A stretch of 64,000 nt of DNA. Origin: Selaginella tamariscina (lineage: Eukaryota; Streptophyta; Lycopodiopsida; Selaginellales; Selaginellaceae). This document shows, piece by piece, positions 49,962 to 62,340 of the stretch (position 1 is the stretch's first letter; each line of letters begins with the position of its first letter). The position numbers and the translations under genes were made by a program. Where the stretch lies: assembly GCA_003024785.1 (NCBI GenBank), contig PUQB01000103.1, positions 310,001 to 374,000 of the forward strand. Reading direction: 5' to 3'. Under the pieces are notes generated by a model. It worked only from the letters and a program-made list of their open reading frames with translations, did no database searches and was not told where the DNA came from.

Positions 49962-52900
49962 ATCAGCACAAACGTGCTTGGGTTACATACGTCCGAATGT
50001 GTGCATCAGTCATATATAGATATAAGAGAGAGAGAGGTTTATAAACATGTCTAAATATGCAAATTTATTGAAGTATTTGTACAAGTACAACACACACACG
50101 TATAAACTACTGTGTGTGTGTGTGTTATGATTTATTATAGGATTTATAACGTGCTTGTATAAGCATATTGGTTTGTATAAGTACACATGTACATGCCTAC
50201 ACATAGATACACGAGTCATTTAAGAGATGCATATAACAATGGTTTCTATATACACATATAAGTGCACACATACATACTCAAAAACTCTCTCTCTCTCTGC
50301 GCGTGTCTGGAACGTGTTTATGTCCTCACATATCTATATTTATCCCTAAACTTATGTGTTTGTATATATATTATTAAAAACTGTAAGCTACATTTATACA
50401 CATACATATGTACATTCATGTATATACATACATCCGATGCACATGTAGTTACGTACACAGTCGTATACCTTGTATATACATACCATGTACACAGATCTGT
50501 CGTCTATGTGCACAGTTTAAAAATGCATGTCTAATCTATATACATAAATGTAAACACACAGTATATGTACAAACATGTCTACATATATGTATGCACATGT
50601 AGGTTTACAATAACACATGCGAATGTGCATGCACTCACATATATACATATAGTGCATATGAATAATGTGTATACGCACATGTACGTGCCTCCTGATGTTT
50701 GCTAAGACTCCATCATCCCACTCATTAGTGAGTTTGCTAAAACTCCATAATCTCGTCACTGCTAAGAGTTCATAATGTAGACGTGGACTTTCTCAAACCC
50801 TTCCACGCACGTATGTACATGTACGTTTGTATATGTGTATGCACACATACGTTTGCGTATATGTATAATACATCTAACATCCATATACAGGAGCTGCAAC
50901 CAAATACGTGCCTATAGTAATGGCTTAAGGGAATGTATATCTACCTCCTTCGACATATATACATACAGTGTGTATATACACGCGTGCATGCACTCTTTGA
51001 TATATACATTTACATTAAAGTATAATTTCAAGCACACAGTCACATACAAACACAAACGAAACGCGTAGACACAACATATAGATAGATAGATTAAAAAATA
51101 GCTGTATACGTATGTATACTATATGTTATACCTGGATAAAATGCATTTACATTAACACGAATATTCCACACGTTTATACACGTGAGTTTGTAGCATGTGT
51201 ATACGTATATATAATTGTGTAGAGAGGTCAACATGAATGTAGGTATACGTACTACAAAGAATGTATACAAATGTATTCATAGAAACTTCACTTATGAAGA
51301 AACACACCACACACACATATATACACACATACATTTACACATTGTATGTCTTCCTTGTATATGTATGGGTGTCTATATCTACAGATACAGACGTTATGCA
51401 TGTCCGTTTATGTATGGTATATGCATGTATTTCTAATGTATGATATTATTATACATATGCAGAGACTAAAGCATATACCTATAGATATGTGATATCTTAT
51501 GCATGTGTATACATGCGCACGCACACACATGCATAGACACAATTTTACTTGTTTCAGTAGAAGTATGTATAGTCGTGTGCGTGTGTGTGGGATAGTTTTA
51601 CCTATACATACAGCTGTTTGTGTGTGTGTGTGTGTGGGATAGTTTTGTAATTTTACAACTTTGCCAGCAGCAAATGTAAATGCTTTATGAATAATATAAC
51701 ACACGCACGCACGCACACACATTTGGAAGGAATGCTCCCATAGTTTTCTGACTTCATATGTATACACACACGGCATATATACATTGTATCGTGTGTATGC
51801 GTTCAAAAACCACTGGTGGGCTTTCACACAAATATTAAAAAAAGATGGCATATTGTGTTTTAAGTATATATTATTTTGATATACATTTATTTTTATTTAT
51901 TTTTCCATCAGACATTTATAAAGTTAAATTTTGGTTTTGAGAAGGTTCTCACTAAATCAATTGGCTTATATGGAATGTAAGTTATCCACCATATATATTT
52001 TAAAATTTAATAGGAATTAAATTTTATAAGTTTAAATATTAATTAAATTGTATATGTGTCTATGTGTCTGTGTGTATTAAGGTCAAAGGCAGCAGTATAC
52101 GGTCAAAGACGAATGTGGCAACCCGTAAACAACTTATATCATATACGTTAAACTACTTACATTCTAATGGTATTCATCTGTGGTTAGAAAGGTTGTCTTT
52201 TGAGGTCGGATGGGTACGTGTGTGTGTGGATGTGCATATGGTGTGTATATACATTGTGAGTGTATGTGTATGTATAATACTTGTTCCATGAGTAACTGAG
52301 AAGATTACTACTATGTATATAGTGTAAACATGTGTATGTGTACATGTTTCCTAAACAGTTCTATAGACTGGTATACACATACACATACAGACAAATACAT
52401 AGCTTGACACATACATACATTTGATATCTACACATACGTTTGTGTCTTTACATGTGGCACACACATCATTAAATACATGCAATGATCTCTTATATATACA
52501 TATAGTATATTATAGCTTCATGCATAATCCAGTTCGATACATCTTTCCACAAATGTGTTATGTTATGTTAAATGGATGAATACACTGGTACACACACATA
52601 CACACACACATCTAATGCTGTATTTGATAGTAATACAGTTAATTGATTTATGTTATGTACTGTACTTGATATATGCGTGCATAACGTACATGTGTTTTTA
52701 TGTTGAGTTTATGATTTATATGAGTTTAATATTAATTTATTAGTAAATTATTAATTATTCAAAACACAACAGACATAAACATTATTGTAATCAATGTCAA
52801 AATTGTTAATCAAAACGTAACTTAAGAATTCATATTAAATTTAATAATTGAAAGTGATCTTTATTTAATCCTAACAAGCAACTTATTAAAATAAATAAAA

Positions 52901-53071
52901 TGTATGCATGGTAGCAAAGAACAATTATACTTATATATATTATAATTTGTACAACAGACAGCATACACATGATACACTGTATATGTGTGTATACACACTT
53001 TCCGTTTACCATGGTATATGTAATTAATTATTCTGAATTATTTACAATTTAGAGTTTAGTTTTGGGGGGTT
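49962..53071. other. Non-coding, microsatellite-rich DNA
   Basis: Three kilobases dominated by TATGTATA/CATATACA-type sequence. The many open frames are low-complexity Tyr/Ile/His/Cys translations without family similarity. No RNA gene is recognised. Confidence 0.6.
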
Positions 53072-53263
53072 GGGTTGTGCCAGGCCAAGGCGGTAGTGTA
53101 AGGCCAAGGCGACACGTGGCAGCCCGGGTAGCAAGCTACCGGATGGACCACCTCCCACAAAAAATTAGGTTAATAGCATTGGGAGACGTGCCCCCATATC
53201 AGCTATTAAACTGATAAGAACAGATACTACACTTGATCTTAGCCAAAAGGCCGAGAAAGGTAT
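53072..53263 (-). ncRNA. U2: U2 spliceosomal snRNA, gene 2 (inverted)
   Basis: The reverse complement begins ATACCTTTCTCGGCCTTTTG and matches U2 gene 1 through the branch-recognition, Sm and 3' stem-loop regions, with a few differences in the terminal loop (GCCTTGGCCTTACAC versus GCCTTCCTTACAC). The 3' end is approximate. Confidence 0.95.
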
Positions 53264-53287
53264 GAGTCTTCCTTACCCGCTCCTGCC

Positions 53288-53336
53288 CTTATATACCCCC
53301 TGGACCCCCTAGGCGCTGAGCTCCTGCTTGTGGGAT
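53288..53336 (-). promoter_or_regulatory. USE and TATA promoter of U2 gene 2
   Basis: On the minus strand ATCCCACAAGC (53326-53336) and TATATAAG (53288-53295) lie at about -73 to -63 and -32 to -25. Similarity to the promoter of gene 1 extends to about 53400, including CCACGTGTCGG. Confidence 0.85.
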
Positions 53337-53496
53337 AATTGGCTCCGACACGTGGCAGCCTCTCAGGGCCGAATCGAGAATATTCGGTCAGCAATGACAT
53401 ATGCTAATTAAAACAATTTCTTCAACTTCAAGCTCTCTCTCTCTCTCTCTTCTCTCAACACACACACTGAATGATTTACAAAGCTCTGTAAATGCT

Positions 53497-53543
<47 letters not shown>

Positions 53544-53900
53544 ACAAGTTCACAGGCACACGCACGTCATACATTGTCATCAATAAACACACGCAACCAG
53601 CGTCGTATTTGAATTATCTGCTAGAAACTGCACTAATTTTTGATGGGATGTATGATAATCAGAAGATGCCCCCAATGGGCAATTGTAATACTATGAAATA
53701 TCAGGTTTTTGTAAATATAAATTTACACTAAACAAAGAGTGCCTACATAAATGCGTAAGATTATATTCACACAAACGTGTACGTATGTGGGTGTGTTTCA
53801 CAATAACAATATGCATGTATATCATGTAATTTTTAAAGAGGCAACCAGGTTGACTTTCTGTTATGGTAATACAGCTTGATGTTGCTTGAATTATAGTAAT

Positions 53901-53931
<31 letters not shown>

Positions 53932-53933
53932 AT

Positions 53934-53968
<35 letters not shown>

Positions 53969-54545
53969 CATGTGTGTGTTTGTGTGCCTCTGTCCTAGTG
54001 TTTTAATATATATGCTTTTTGATTAGACATGATGATACAAGTTTTAAGAAAATTATATATGACAAGATTTAAGTAAAGATTTATGTAATGTGACTGTACG
54101 ATCTAGAGGTGTGTGTGTGTGGGAGTGCGTGCGTATGTGTGGTTGTGTGTGTGAGAGAGATTACACCTTCATCTCAAACAAGTATTGAAGGTGCACATCT
54201 TGAATGAATGCTGCCGCAATCCTTCTTAACTTCTGAACACTTACGTGTATATGGCTCATTGTCATTGTGTAATATACATACAAACATTCCGTCGTGTGCT
54301 AATCTTATATGAATTGATATTAGTATTATAAGATAAATACACTGCAATGGAATTTATGATTAAGAAAGTATCTGAGTTAAATTATTAATTACATTGTATA
54401 AAATTAGAAAATGAGTATTATAAGTGGAGATAATAACTTTGTCTTCCTTACTGAACAAAGAAACTCTTTTGTAAGTACACATTTTGCACTTGATATATAC
54501 GTGCATAACGTACATATTTTTATGTTAAGTTTATGATTTATTAAG

Positions 54546-54591
54546 TTCAATATTAACTATTAGTAAATTATTTCTAATAGTTAATATTGAA
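54546..54591. repeat. 18-bp palindrome downstream of the repeat-protein gene
   Basis: Arms 54546-54563 and 54574-54591 (TTCAATATTAACTATTAG and its complement) with a 10-base loop. AT-rich; could mark the 3' end or be a short foldback element. Confidence 0.8.
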
Positions 54592-54693
54592 CACATTTCT
54601 ATAACTATTAGTTATAATTAAACACATTTCATCCTCACAACATACAGCACGGCACCAAGCTGCATTGCATATATACAGGTTACATATATAAAC

Positions 54694-56292
54694 TTACTGA
54701 GAAATAGAAACATAGTTATCATTGAAGATCACAAGACAACATTTATAAAACACTCTAGTAACCAGAGCCAGGGGTTGAACCTCCAGCAGACGGCTGGGAT
54801 CCAGAAGAGCTGCCATCGTCTGGAGAGCAGTCCCCACCTGCACCAGAAGACGGTCCAGATGGTGTGGCCCGACTGATCCTGAACCGGATGAAGGCGAATC
54901 TCCGCCGTAGGATGGTGTACCGGATGAAGGCGTTCCCCCAACCGAGCCTGAACCTGACGACGGCGTTGAACCTCCGTAAGATGGTGTCCCTCCAGTTGAG
55001 CCTGAACCAGAAGATGGTGATCCACCGTAGGATGGTGTGCCCGAACCTGTGGATCCCGAACCAGAAGATGGCGATCCACCGTAGGATGGTGAACCCGAGC
55101 CTGTTGATCCCGAACCAGAGGATGGAGAACCTCCACCGTAAGATGGTGATCCACCGTAGGATGGTGTGCCCGAACCTGTGGATCCCGAACCAGAAGATGG
55201 CGATCCACCGTAGGATGGTGAACCCGAGCCTGTTGATCCCGAACCAGAGGATGGAGAACCTCCACCGTAATATGGTGTTGAGCCCGAGCCTGTTGATCCC
55301 GAACCAGATGATGGAGAACCTCCACCGTAGGATGGTGTTGAACCGTGACCTGTTGATCCGAACCAGAGATGGAGAACCTCCACCGTAAGATGGTGTTGAA
55401 CCGTGACCTGTTGATCCAGAACCTCCACCGTAGGATGGTGTTGAACCACCGTGACCTGTTGATCCCGAACCAGACGATGGAGAACCTCCACCGTAGGATG
55501 GTGTTGAACCACCGTGACCTGTTGATCCCGAACCAGATGATGGAGAACCTCCACCGTAGGATGGTGTTGAACCGTGACCGTGACCATGCCGTGACCGGTA
55601 GAGCTGGACCCAGAAGACGGTGAACCTCCACCAGAGGGAGAACCACCATAGGATGGACCAGACGGAGATCCCCCAACAGAACCTGAACCAGATGAGGGCG
55701 AACCTCCACCATAGGATGGACTGCCGGAAGACCCACCTGGAGTTCCGCCTACGGAACCGGACCCAGATGAGGGAGAATCTCCACCATAGGATGGTGTAGC
55801 AGGTGTTCCACCAACGGAACCAGAGCCAGACGATGGAGAACCTCCACCGTAGGATGGAGTGGAAGGCGTTCCACCAACGGAACCAGAGCCAGACGAGGGT
55901 GAACCTCCATAGGATGGAGTAGAAGGCGTTCCACCAACGGAACCAGAGCCAGAAGAGGGAGACCCACCGCCGTAAGATGGAGTTCCAGACGAAGGTGAAT
56001 CTCCTCCGTAGGATGGAGTACCACCAGGAGTTCCCCCAGCAGAACCAGAGCCGGAGGACGGTGAACCTCCACCGTAAGATCCACCAGGTGAGCCTCCTAC
56101 TGAGCCCGAGCCAGAAGATGGAGACCCCCCGCCGTAGGATGGAGTGGGATTCTTCGACCCAGAACTAGACCCAGACGAAGGGCTTCCTCCATAGTAAGTA
56201 AACTGGGGCCCGAAGTAGCTATCCCTCGCACTCACTGCAACAATGCAGATACACAGGCAAGCAGCAACAAGCATTCTCTTAGAGAAACCCAT
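54694..56292 (-). CDS. Secreted Gly/Ser/Pro/Tyr repeat protein, about 530 aa, intronless
   Basis: The start at 56292 gives a clear signal peptide (MGFSKRMLVAACLCICIVAV, cut near SARDSYF). About 25 repeats follow, built on PSYGGGSPSSGSGSVGGTP, with variants STG for SVG. Such low-complexity, Tyr-bearing secreted proteins are usually cell-wall or extracellular-matrix structural proteins; no exact family is recognised. Between about 55365 and 55590 the open frame leaves the repeat frame and reads HHPTVEVLH-type repeats, then returns. Near the end (about 54870) it leaves again, whereas another frame gives a natural repeat-like ending GSTPGSGY at about 54759. Length differences in C or G runs of the repeats explain this. 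Biological frame drift and assembly error are both possible. A TATA box lies 64 bases upstream. Confidence 0.75.
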   Translation of the reverse strand: MGFSKRMLVAACLCICIVAVSARDSYFGPQFTYYGGSPSSGSSSGSKNPTPSYGGGSPSSGSGSVGGSPGGSYGGGSPSSGSGSAGGTPGGTPSYGGDSPSSGTPSYGGGSPSSGSGSVGGTPSTPSYGGSPSSGSGSVGGTPSTPSYGGGSPSSGSGSVGGTPATPSYGGDSPSSGSGSVGGTPGGSSGSPSYGGGSPSSGSGSVGGSPSGPSYGGSPSGGGSPSSGSSSTGHGMVTVTVQHHPTVEVLHHLVRDQQVTVVQHHPTVEVLHRLVRDQQVTVVQHHPTVEVLDQQVTVQHHLTVEVLHLWFGSTGHGSTPSYGGGSPSSGSGSTGSGSTPYYGGGSPSSGSGSTGSGSPSYGGSPSSGSGSTGSGTPSYGGSPSYGGGSPSSGSGSTGSGSPSYGGSPSSGSGSTGSGTPSYGGSPSSGSGSTGGTPSYGGSTPSSGSGSVGGTPSSGTPSYGGDSPSSGSGSVGPHHLDRLLVQVGTALQTMAALLDPSRLLEVQPLALVTRVFYKCCLVIFNDNYVSISQ

Positions 56293-56355
56293 GTTTTTCT
56301 GCAGTGCACAATAGAGAACAGTATAGATTGATGGAAAACAAGATACGAGTGTGGG

Positions 56356-56363
56356 ATTTTATA
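56356..56363 (-). promoter_or_regulatory. TATA box of the Gly/Ser/Pro/Tyr repeat-protein gene
   Basis: TATAAAAT on the minus strand, 64-71 bases before the ATG at 56292, in the context CCCACTATAAAATCCC. Confidence 0.65.
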
Positions 56364-57165
56364 GTGGGAAAACTATGTGGTGAAGAAGACCATCTGTGCT
56401 AGATGGCACTATCTGCAAAACTCTGCCAACGCGCATGAAGCAAAGGAAGCACTGCCTGCTTGCAACATTAAATGTAAAAGTATCATTAAGAGAATATCCC
56501 AAGCATATCTGAAGAATATACACCACGTCACGTGAAATACTGCATGGGAGAGCGTACGTGATTAATTCGCCGAATGTGCGTGCCCAATCAAAAACTATAT
56601 ATATCAGAATGATGTGTATTCTCGCCGCGTCCATGATTAATCTATAGTATATGTATAGATACCATATTATAATGTGTTGTAAGTTATGTAAATTAAGTTA
56701 AGCAAAGACAAGGTCAACACCACATTCATGGAGGCCAGTTCTTTCTTTCTGGAAGAGTAGTACAATGTCGAAGTAATGATAAATATTGATATTGTGTATA
56801 CAATATGATCATATGGCCATGCACCGCCACCACCGCCTTACGAACTTTAAATGCCTCCACGAGATGCTCCATGCGTAAAGTCACCGACTTGATTTGGATA
56901 CTAGCGTGAAAATATGTACGTGTGTATGTATGTGTGTGTATGTGTATGTGTATATACAGCAAGACATTGCTGCAACTCGTACGTATAATACTGCAGTACG
57001 TGTGACACGTTCTCACTATCCTTATGTTGAGAATGTACTGTTAAGTTTGAAACGAATGTATATGCTTTGTTAAGTCATACACATGACAAACAATTTTGTA
57101 GATTAAGTTCATGTTTTATTAACTCTATTTATTAAACCACAAATTTGATAGAAAAAGTCCATGGT
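56364..57165. other. Intergenic, no gene recognised
   Basis: Upstream DNA of the repeat-protein gene; a few unsupported minus-strand frames only. Confidence 0.5.
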
Positions 57166-57169
57166 CCTT

Positions 57170-57340
57170 TTTATTGAGCATAATGGGATGCAAGTACTCC
57201 TAAGTGTCTGTCAGGCATATCCTACCAGCAGAATCTGTAAGATGCCATCTCATCCAGATGTACGAGGAGTCATTGCATTGTTCTGCATGTCTTCATCGTT
57301 GGGTGCCATGTATGATGCATGCCTCCACCATATCCTGCAC
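57170..57340 (-). pseudogene. Degenerate copy of the formate dehydrogenase last exon
   Basis: The minus strand shows AGGATATGGTGGAGGCATGC..., ACAATGCAATGACTCCTCGT and ATGCCTGACAGACACTTAGG, aligning with the last exon of the intact gene at 60530-60756 (GGATATGGTGGAGATG, AATAATGCAATGACTCCTCA, AATGCTTGATAGGTACTT). The acceptor-side GYGG and NNAMTP are still readable; frames are otherwise broken. It is a 3'-end remnant lying 3.2 kb beyond the parent gene's stop codon, in the same orientation. Confidence 0.82.
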
Positions 57341-60300
57341 TTATCAAAATTTAAACACATTAAATAACAATACAAACAATTAATTAATAATAATAGAATT
57401 AAAATAAAGTTGTTATTATTATTATTATTTCGCTCTATAAAAGTTATTATCATCTCTTACCATTATTTGAAAGTGTTAAAAGTATTTTAATAATAGTGTA
57501 TTAATAACAATGGTTAACCTCAGTATATACCTTTAAGTATCCTTCCTCGTCAAGGTTTAGTAAGTTATATCAAATATTAGTTTAAATCTTAAAACAAGTT
57601 TTATAATTCTTAATAAATACATTCATATGGTTATATGAGTCATTTTGTAAAATTTATATATAGTTAATTTTCATGTGACTAATATTAATGAATTTTTTTT
57701 GAGCCCATTCCAATTAGTGAATAATTTTAATCATTATATAACAATATTATTAAAAAGAATTTCTAATATTACAATAACCAATTAAATCATTTAATTATTA
57801 ACCTTTTCAATTTATAAAGTTACTTTAAATTAACTTCATAAAAATTATATTATTTACCATTATATTTTTTAAGAAGAAAGAGCATTAAAAACCGTGCATC
57901 TATGTTAATGTTTTTTTAATTATTAATTTAAATTTTGTTATATTTATAAAAATTCCGACTAGGTGAATTACAATAATAACATCGTATAAATACAAAGAGG
58001 TAACTTAATCAAATAATATATTAATACAATTATTACTTTATATTTTTGAGTTTTTCTTTGATATTTTTTATATCTTTTATATGCACATCCTTTTTTACTT
58101 ACCTTGCTCTTGTTATTATCTTTTTTTTTGTTAATTCCTTAATATTTATTTATAAAAATATTAAAATCCAAAATTGAATAAACGGTTACAATAATAATTA
58201 ATTTATAATTACATAAACTACTACATAAAATCATCGACAGTATGTTACTTTACATTTACAGTTTAATATAATATATATTATCAATTGTTTTATAAATTGA
58301 ATTTACATTAAGAAATAACTTATTAATATAAATCTTGTATATTCTTATATCAATATAAAATATAAAAAATATTAATAATTTAAATAAGAAGTTCTCAAGT
58401 TAAGTTTTAAGTTGGTTTTTATAAATTTATAATAAGGTTTATAAATAAGTATTTATATATTCTTTTAAAATATATTATGTAGTTTAAATATGCTTTGGTG
58501 GTGGTTTGAAAATAAAATAGCATATAATTAAAAATAGATTAGAAATAACAATATAAATCACAAAATTATGGCAAAAGTAAATACATTATAAACATAAATT
58601 AATTAATAAATTCATTATGACAATATAACATCACTAAATTTATAATAACATTCTAAAATAATTAATCCATCACAATATTATAACATAAATAATCATCGTG
58701 ACATTGTTAGACTAATAATTTATAATAACATTAACAATGTTATTATTAATTTCAATTTAATAATGTAAGTTTACAAATTTTAATATTTTAATCAGTAATG
58801 TGATTTATATTTGAATATAAAGATTTCACATTTAAATTTATAATTTATAAATTTAAGTTTAAAATTAACATATGATTTTAATATAATTTAATGTTTTCTT
58901 TTTTTTTACTATCACTTATCACTTAATGATTCATATATATGATAAATTTTTAAAAATATGTTTAATGTTTTAAATACTTATTATATATGTATTACATAAA
59001 ATTGTATAACCTCTTTATGTATATAATTTCTTTTATAATGAGTTTGATAAGTAAATTTGATTGTAATCAATAATAAGCACAATTTATATAATTTTTAATA
59101 AATGATATTAATAATCAAATACTATTAATTATTTTGTCCATCGTGATTAAAAAAAGACTTATTATTAACATGTACATATTATTACGACATATGATATACA
59201 TTACAAATATAAATCAAGAAAAAAATATAAATATAATTTTTAATAATGTTAAATACTTAAATCTAATTAATCAAGTAAATAACAAATATGATAAAAGATC
59301 ATGCGATGAATCAATAATTTAAATACGATCTTATATATTATATTTTATATAATTTATGTTGCACATATATTATGTTATATATGTTATTATAAAAGAAATT
59401 ATAAAATAAGAAACTAAGCACATTATAATTCTTTATGATTTAAATAATTATATGTATATAACTACTTCAATACATCTTAATATACTTTTCAATGCTATTG
59501 CATAATTATGTATTTATACATCATTTTTTTAAGCATTATGACCTTCAAAATTTAAAATATAATGGAAAGTATTTTTCTTATCTACATTGAGATAATATAA
59601 ATGTATTTTTTTCATCATCTAAATAATAAATAAAAATGAAATTAATTAATTGATATTCTATAGACACAAAAATTATTTGATATAATGTCTGTATATCAAT
59701 ATTGATAGGTATATGTGTATATATACTTATTCTCATTACATACCGCATGAGACGCTCAAATAACGTACCTTTATGATACAAATATATACTTTATGCCGTG
59801 AGTTTTTTCTTTGGATTTTTATTAAATGAAATTATCAAGATTAATAAAAGAAAGGAGATGTTAAAAATATTGGGAAATTTATTTTAAAAATGACATTAAG
59901 AATTACTAAAAAATTAAAAATTACGAAAATCAGCATATTAATTTACATTACATTAATTTTCATTAATTTATTGTTTTTATCATCTTTCACAGTATATATA
60001 TGTTTTAATTAAAATATATTTATTTTACTTATATATGCATTTATATGTACACACATACGTGTGTTTGTGTTTGTGTGCATATACTTAACTGGTAGTCGTG
60101 GCTCGAATGGGTAAAAATTATGAAGGCAGCTGAATATGCCATGGGATATACAGCTTAAATCTCCAGCTCCATTATTTTCATGACCATAATTATGCAGACA
60201 CACACACACACACATATTTGTAATATAGACTGTGTATGTACATATTATCTGTGTTTTGTTTATAATGTACGAATAACTAGGTTTGTTGGTATGTTTGTAC

Positions 60301-60529
60301 GTCAATAAAATTGGAGCTCCTTATTTAAGTATATATTTAACTTAAAGGCGTATGACATGAGTACCTTTTGTGCTTGAAAAAGAATTATTTTAGTAGAATT
60401 TTTTGACATACAACATTTATACATTAATATATATAATGTATGAAAATATACAAAATTAACATTAAAGTATATATTATTATATCAAAACCATCATTTTATT
60501 ATTTTTATTTTTTATAAAATAGAAACATA
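57341..60529. other. AT-rich intergenic DNA
   Basis: Three kilobases of very AT-rich sequence without recognisable coding or RNA genes on either strand. Short plus- and minus-strand frames are Ile/Asn/Tyr-rich chance frames. Confidence 0.7.
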
Positions 60530-62340
60530 CTAAGCATACTGGGGTGCAAATACTCCATTCTTCACAATATAGTTCTCAGCTAGGAACTCCTCTCCTTTAA
60601 AGTACCTATCAAGCATTTCCTTAACACCAGCAGAATATCTGGCTTGTGCATCCAATGTTGATCCAGATATATGAGGAGTCATTGCATTATTCGGCATATT
60701 CCTCCAGGGATGATCTTTTGGGGCTGGCTGTGGATACCATACATCTCCACCATATCCTACATTATCAAAATACAAATATATTAATAAGAATATCATTAAT
60801 ATTAATACATTTACAATGTTTTCTACTATATATTAATTATGATTACCTCCAAGATGACCGATTTACAAGCTTCAACGACAGCCTCCCTATCCATGAGAGC
60901 TCCACGAGCGTTGTTAACTAATACTGCTCCTTTCTTCATCTTGCTTATACGTTCCTTGTTGAAAAACCCCTGAGAAATTAATAAAATTGATTAAATATGT
61001 TATAATATTAAGGTTTATTATTATACTAACCTTGTTTTCTCATTAAGTGGTACATTAAGCACTACAGCATCACACTTAGATAACATGGTATCTAAGTCAG
61101 GCTCCCTTGTCGCTCCAGTTTCTTTCTCTCTTTCCTCACCCATACCAACTCGGTCATAATACAAGAGGTTACACTCAAATGCCTACACATAAAATAAACA
61201 TTATGTGTATACACACACGCACACAAACACACATACACGTGTGTATAGTATATAATATCTACCTTGAGACGTTTTAGTAAATGGTAACCAATTCTTCCAG
61301 CACCAACAGTACCAATGGTCTTACCCAGAACATCGTAAGCCGAAGATACAATCTCCGCTACATCCCAGCCACCCGATGAGATCTGTTTCCAGCCATTTTG
61401 ATAATTCCTGAGCAAGATTAACACTCGCATAAGCTCATCTTCAGCAACTGACATCGAGTTTGACCCTGCATATAAAACCAGTCGTGTAAATGTGTTTTCT
61501 ACACATATTATCATACGTCTGTCTATATACACACATAACGATATACATACATTATAAAATACTGGATATATAATATATATATATATAGTTTGTTTGTTTA
61601 TACCGACCTGTCACCTCGGCCACGGTGATACCAGCTTTAGATGCTGCATGTAAGTCGATGTGATCGGATCCAATACCAGCAGTTAATGCCAATTTTAAAT
61701 TGTTTGCTTTCTGTATTCTCTCAGCTGTCATGTAGCCAGGGTGGAACGGTGTAGTTATCAGTATGTCCATGTCTGGGATGTGCTTTTCCAATTCTACAGG
61801 GAAATTAATAAAAAATTATATAAACACAAAGAAATATAATTAAAACTAATTAAAAAAATTAAATACTTAATACACACAGCTGCATACCACTGTTTGGACC
61901 GTCTTTGTCATCAGTGACAATATACTGATGTCCTTGCTCCTCTAACCAGCTTCTTATTCCCAGACAATTCTCCATATTCCCAATGAACTTGGGGTTCTTC
62001 TTTGCATACTCTCCTCCTTTGTAGAAAACACCCACAATCTTCAACTTGTCCTACAAAAACCCTCATGAATACTGTTACGCACACACGCGCGCGCGTCGTA
62101 TGTATGTATTGTCTCTAGGTCGTACACATACAGGACAGTACTGTTTATATACTATATAATGTACTGCATATATCTGAGTCTGTATCTACATACATACAGT
62201 GACGAATGTGAGAGTATAGGTCTTCAAATTATAATGATACACTGAATTAAACCATAAAATGCACACACACACCAATTTCTGACCTTGCTTGCAGTGGAGA
62301 AGGATCTGCTTCCAAAAGGCCGCAAGACATGGCTGAACAT
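60530..62340 (-). CDS. FDH: NAD-dependent formate dehydrogenase, mitochondrial, 7 exons, about 370 aa
   Basis: Exons in order: 62284-62340, 61888-62050, 61608-61793, 61263-61465, 61031-61182, 60847-60969, 60530-60756. The first exon is a presequence ([19 protein letters not shown]). Then come [49 protein letters not shown], the NAD-binding motif [46 protein letters not shown] and the active-site [17 protein letters not shown]. It oxidises formate to CO2 with NAD+ in the mitochondrial matrix and is stress-induced in plants. The 60847-60969 exon is two bases short of the phase required: one G at its 5' end and one in TCGGTCAT (expected KSGHLGGYGG). Both are in G runs, so sequence error is likely. 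Otherwise the gene is complete. Confidence 0.93.

Larger units (their letters stand above)
52665..54570. repeat. Direct-repeat pair flanking U2 gene 2
   Basis: About 85 bases at 52665-52750 and 54489-54570 are near-identical (TTGATATAT[A/G]CGTGCATAACG then TTTATGTT[G/A]AGTTTATGATTTAT). They are 1.8 kb apart, on either side of the second U2 gene. The spanned DNA itself is not a single repeat. Confidence 0.75.
53264..54693. other. Spacer with CT/CA microsatellites between U2 gene 2 and the repeat-protein gene
   Basis: Apart from the U2 promoter region it holds CT/CA tracts (53434-53450, 53498-53547, 53910-53966), a GT tract near 54110-54160 and a palindrome. No gene is seen. Confidence 0.6.

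Noticed and set aside
50262-51851. Many Tyr/His/Ile-rich frames on both strands
   Set aside because: They are translations of TATGTA/CACATA low-complexity DNA with no domain or codon pattern of a gene.
54694-56292. Collagen-like or silk-like protein
   Set aside because: No Gly-X-Y triplet periodicity and no poly-Ala blocks; the repeat is Ser/Gly/Pro/Tyr of wall-protein style.
57341-60529. A hidden gene in the AT-rich region before FDH
   Set aside because: Frames are Asn/Ile/Lys/Tyr-rich chance frames with no splice-linked coding blocks that I could find.
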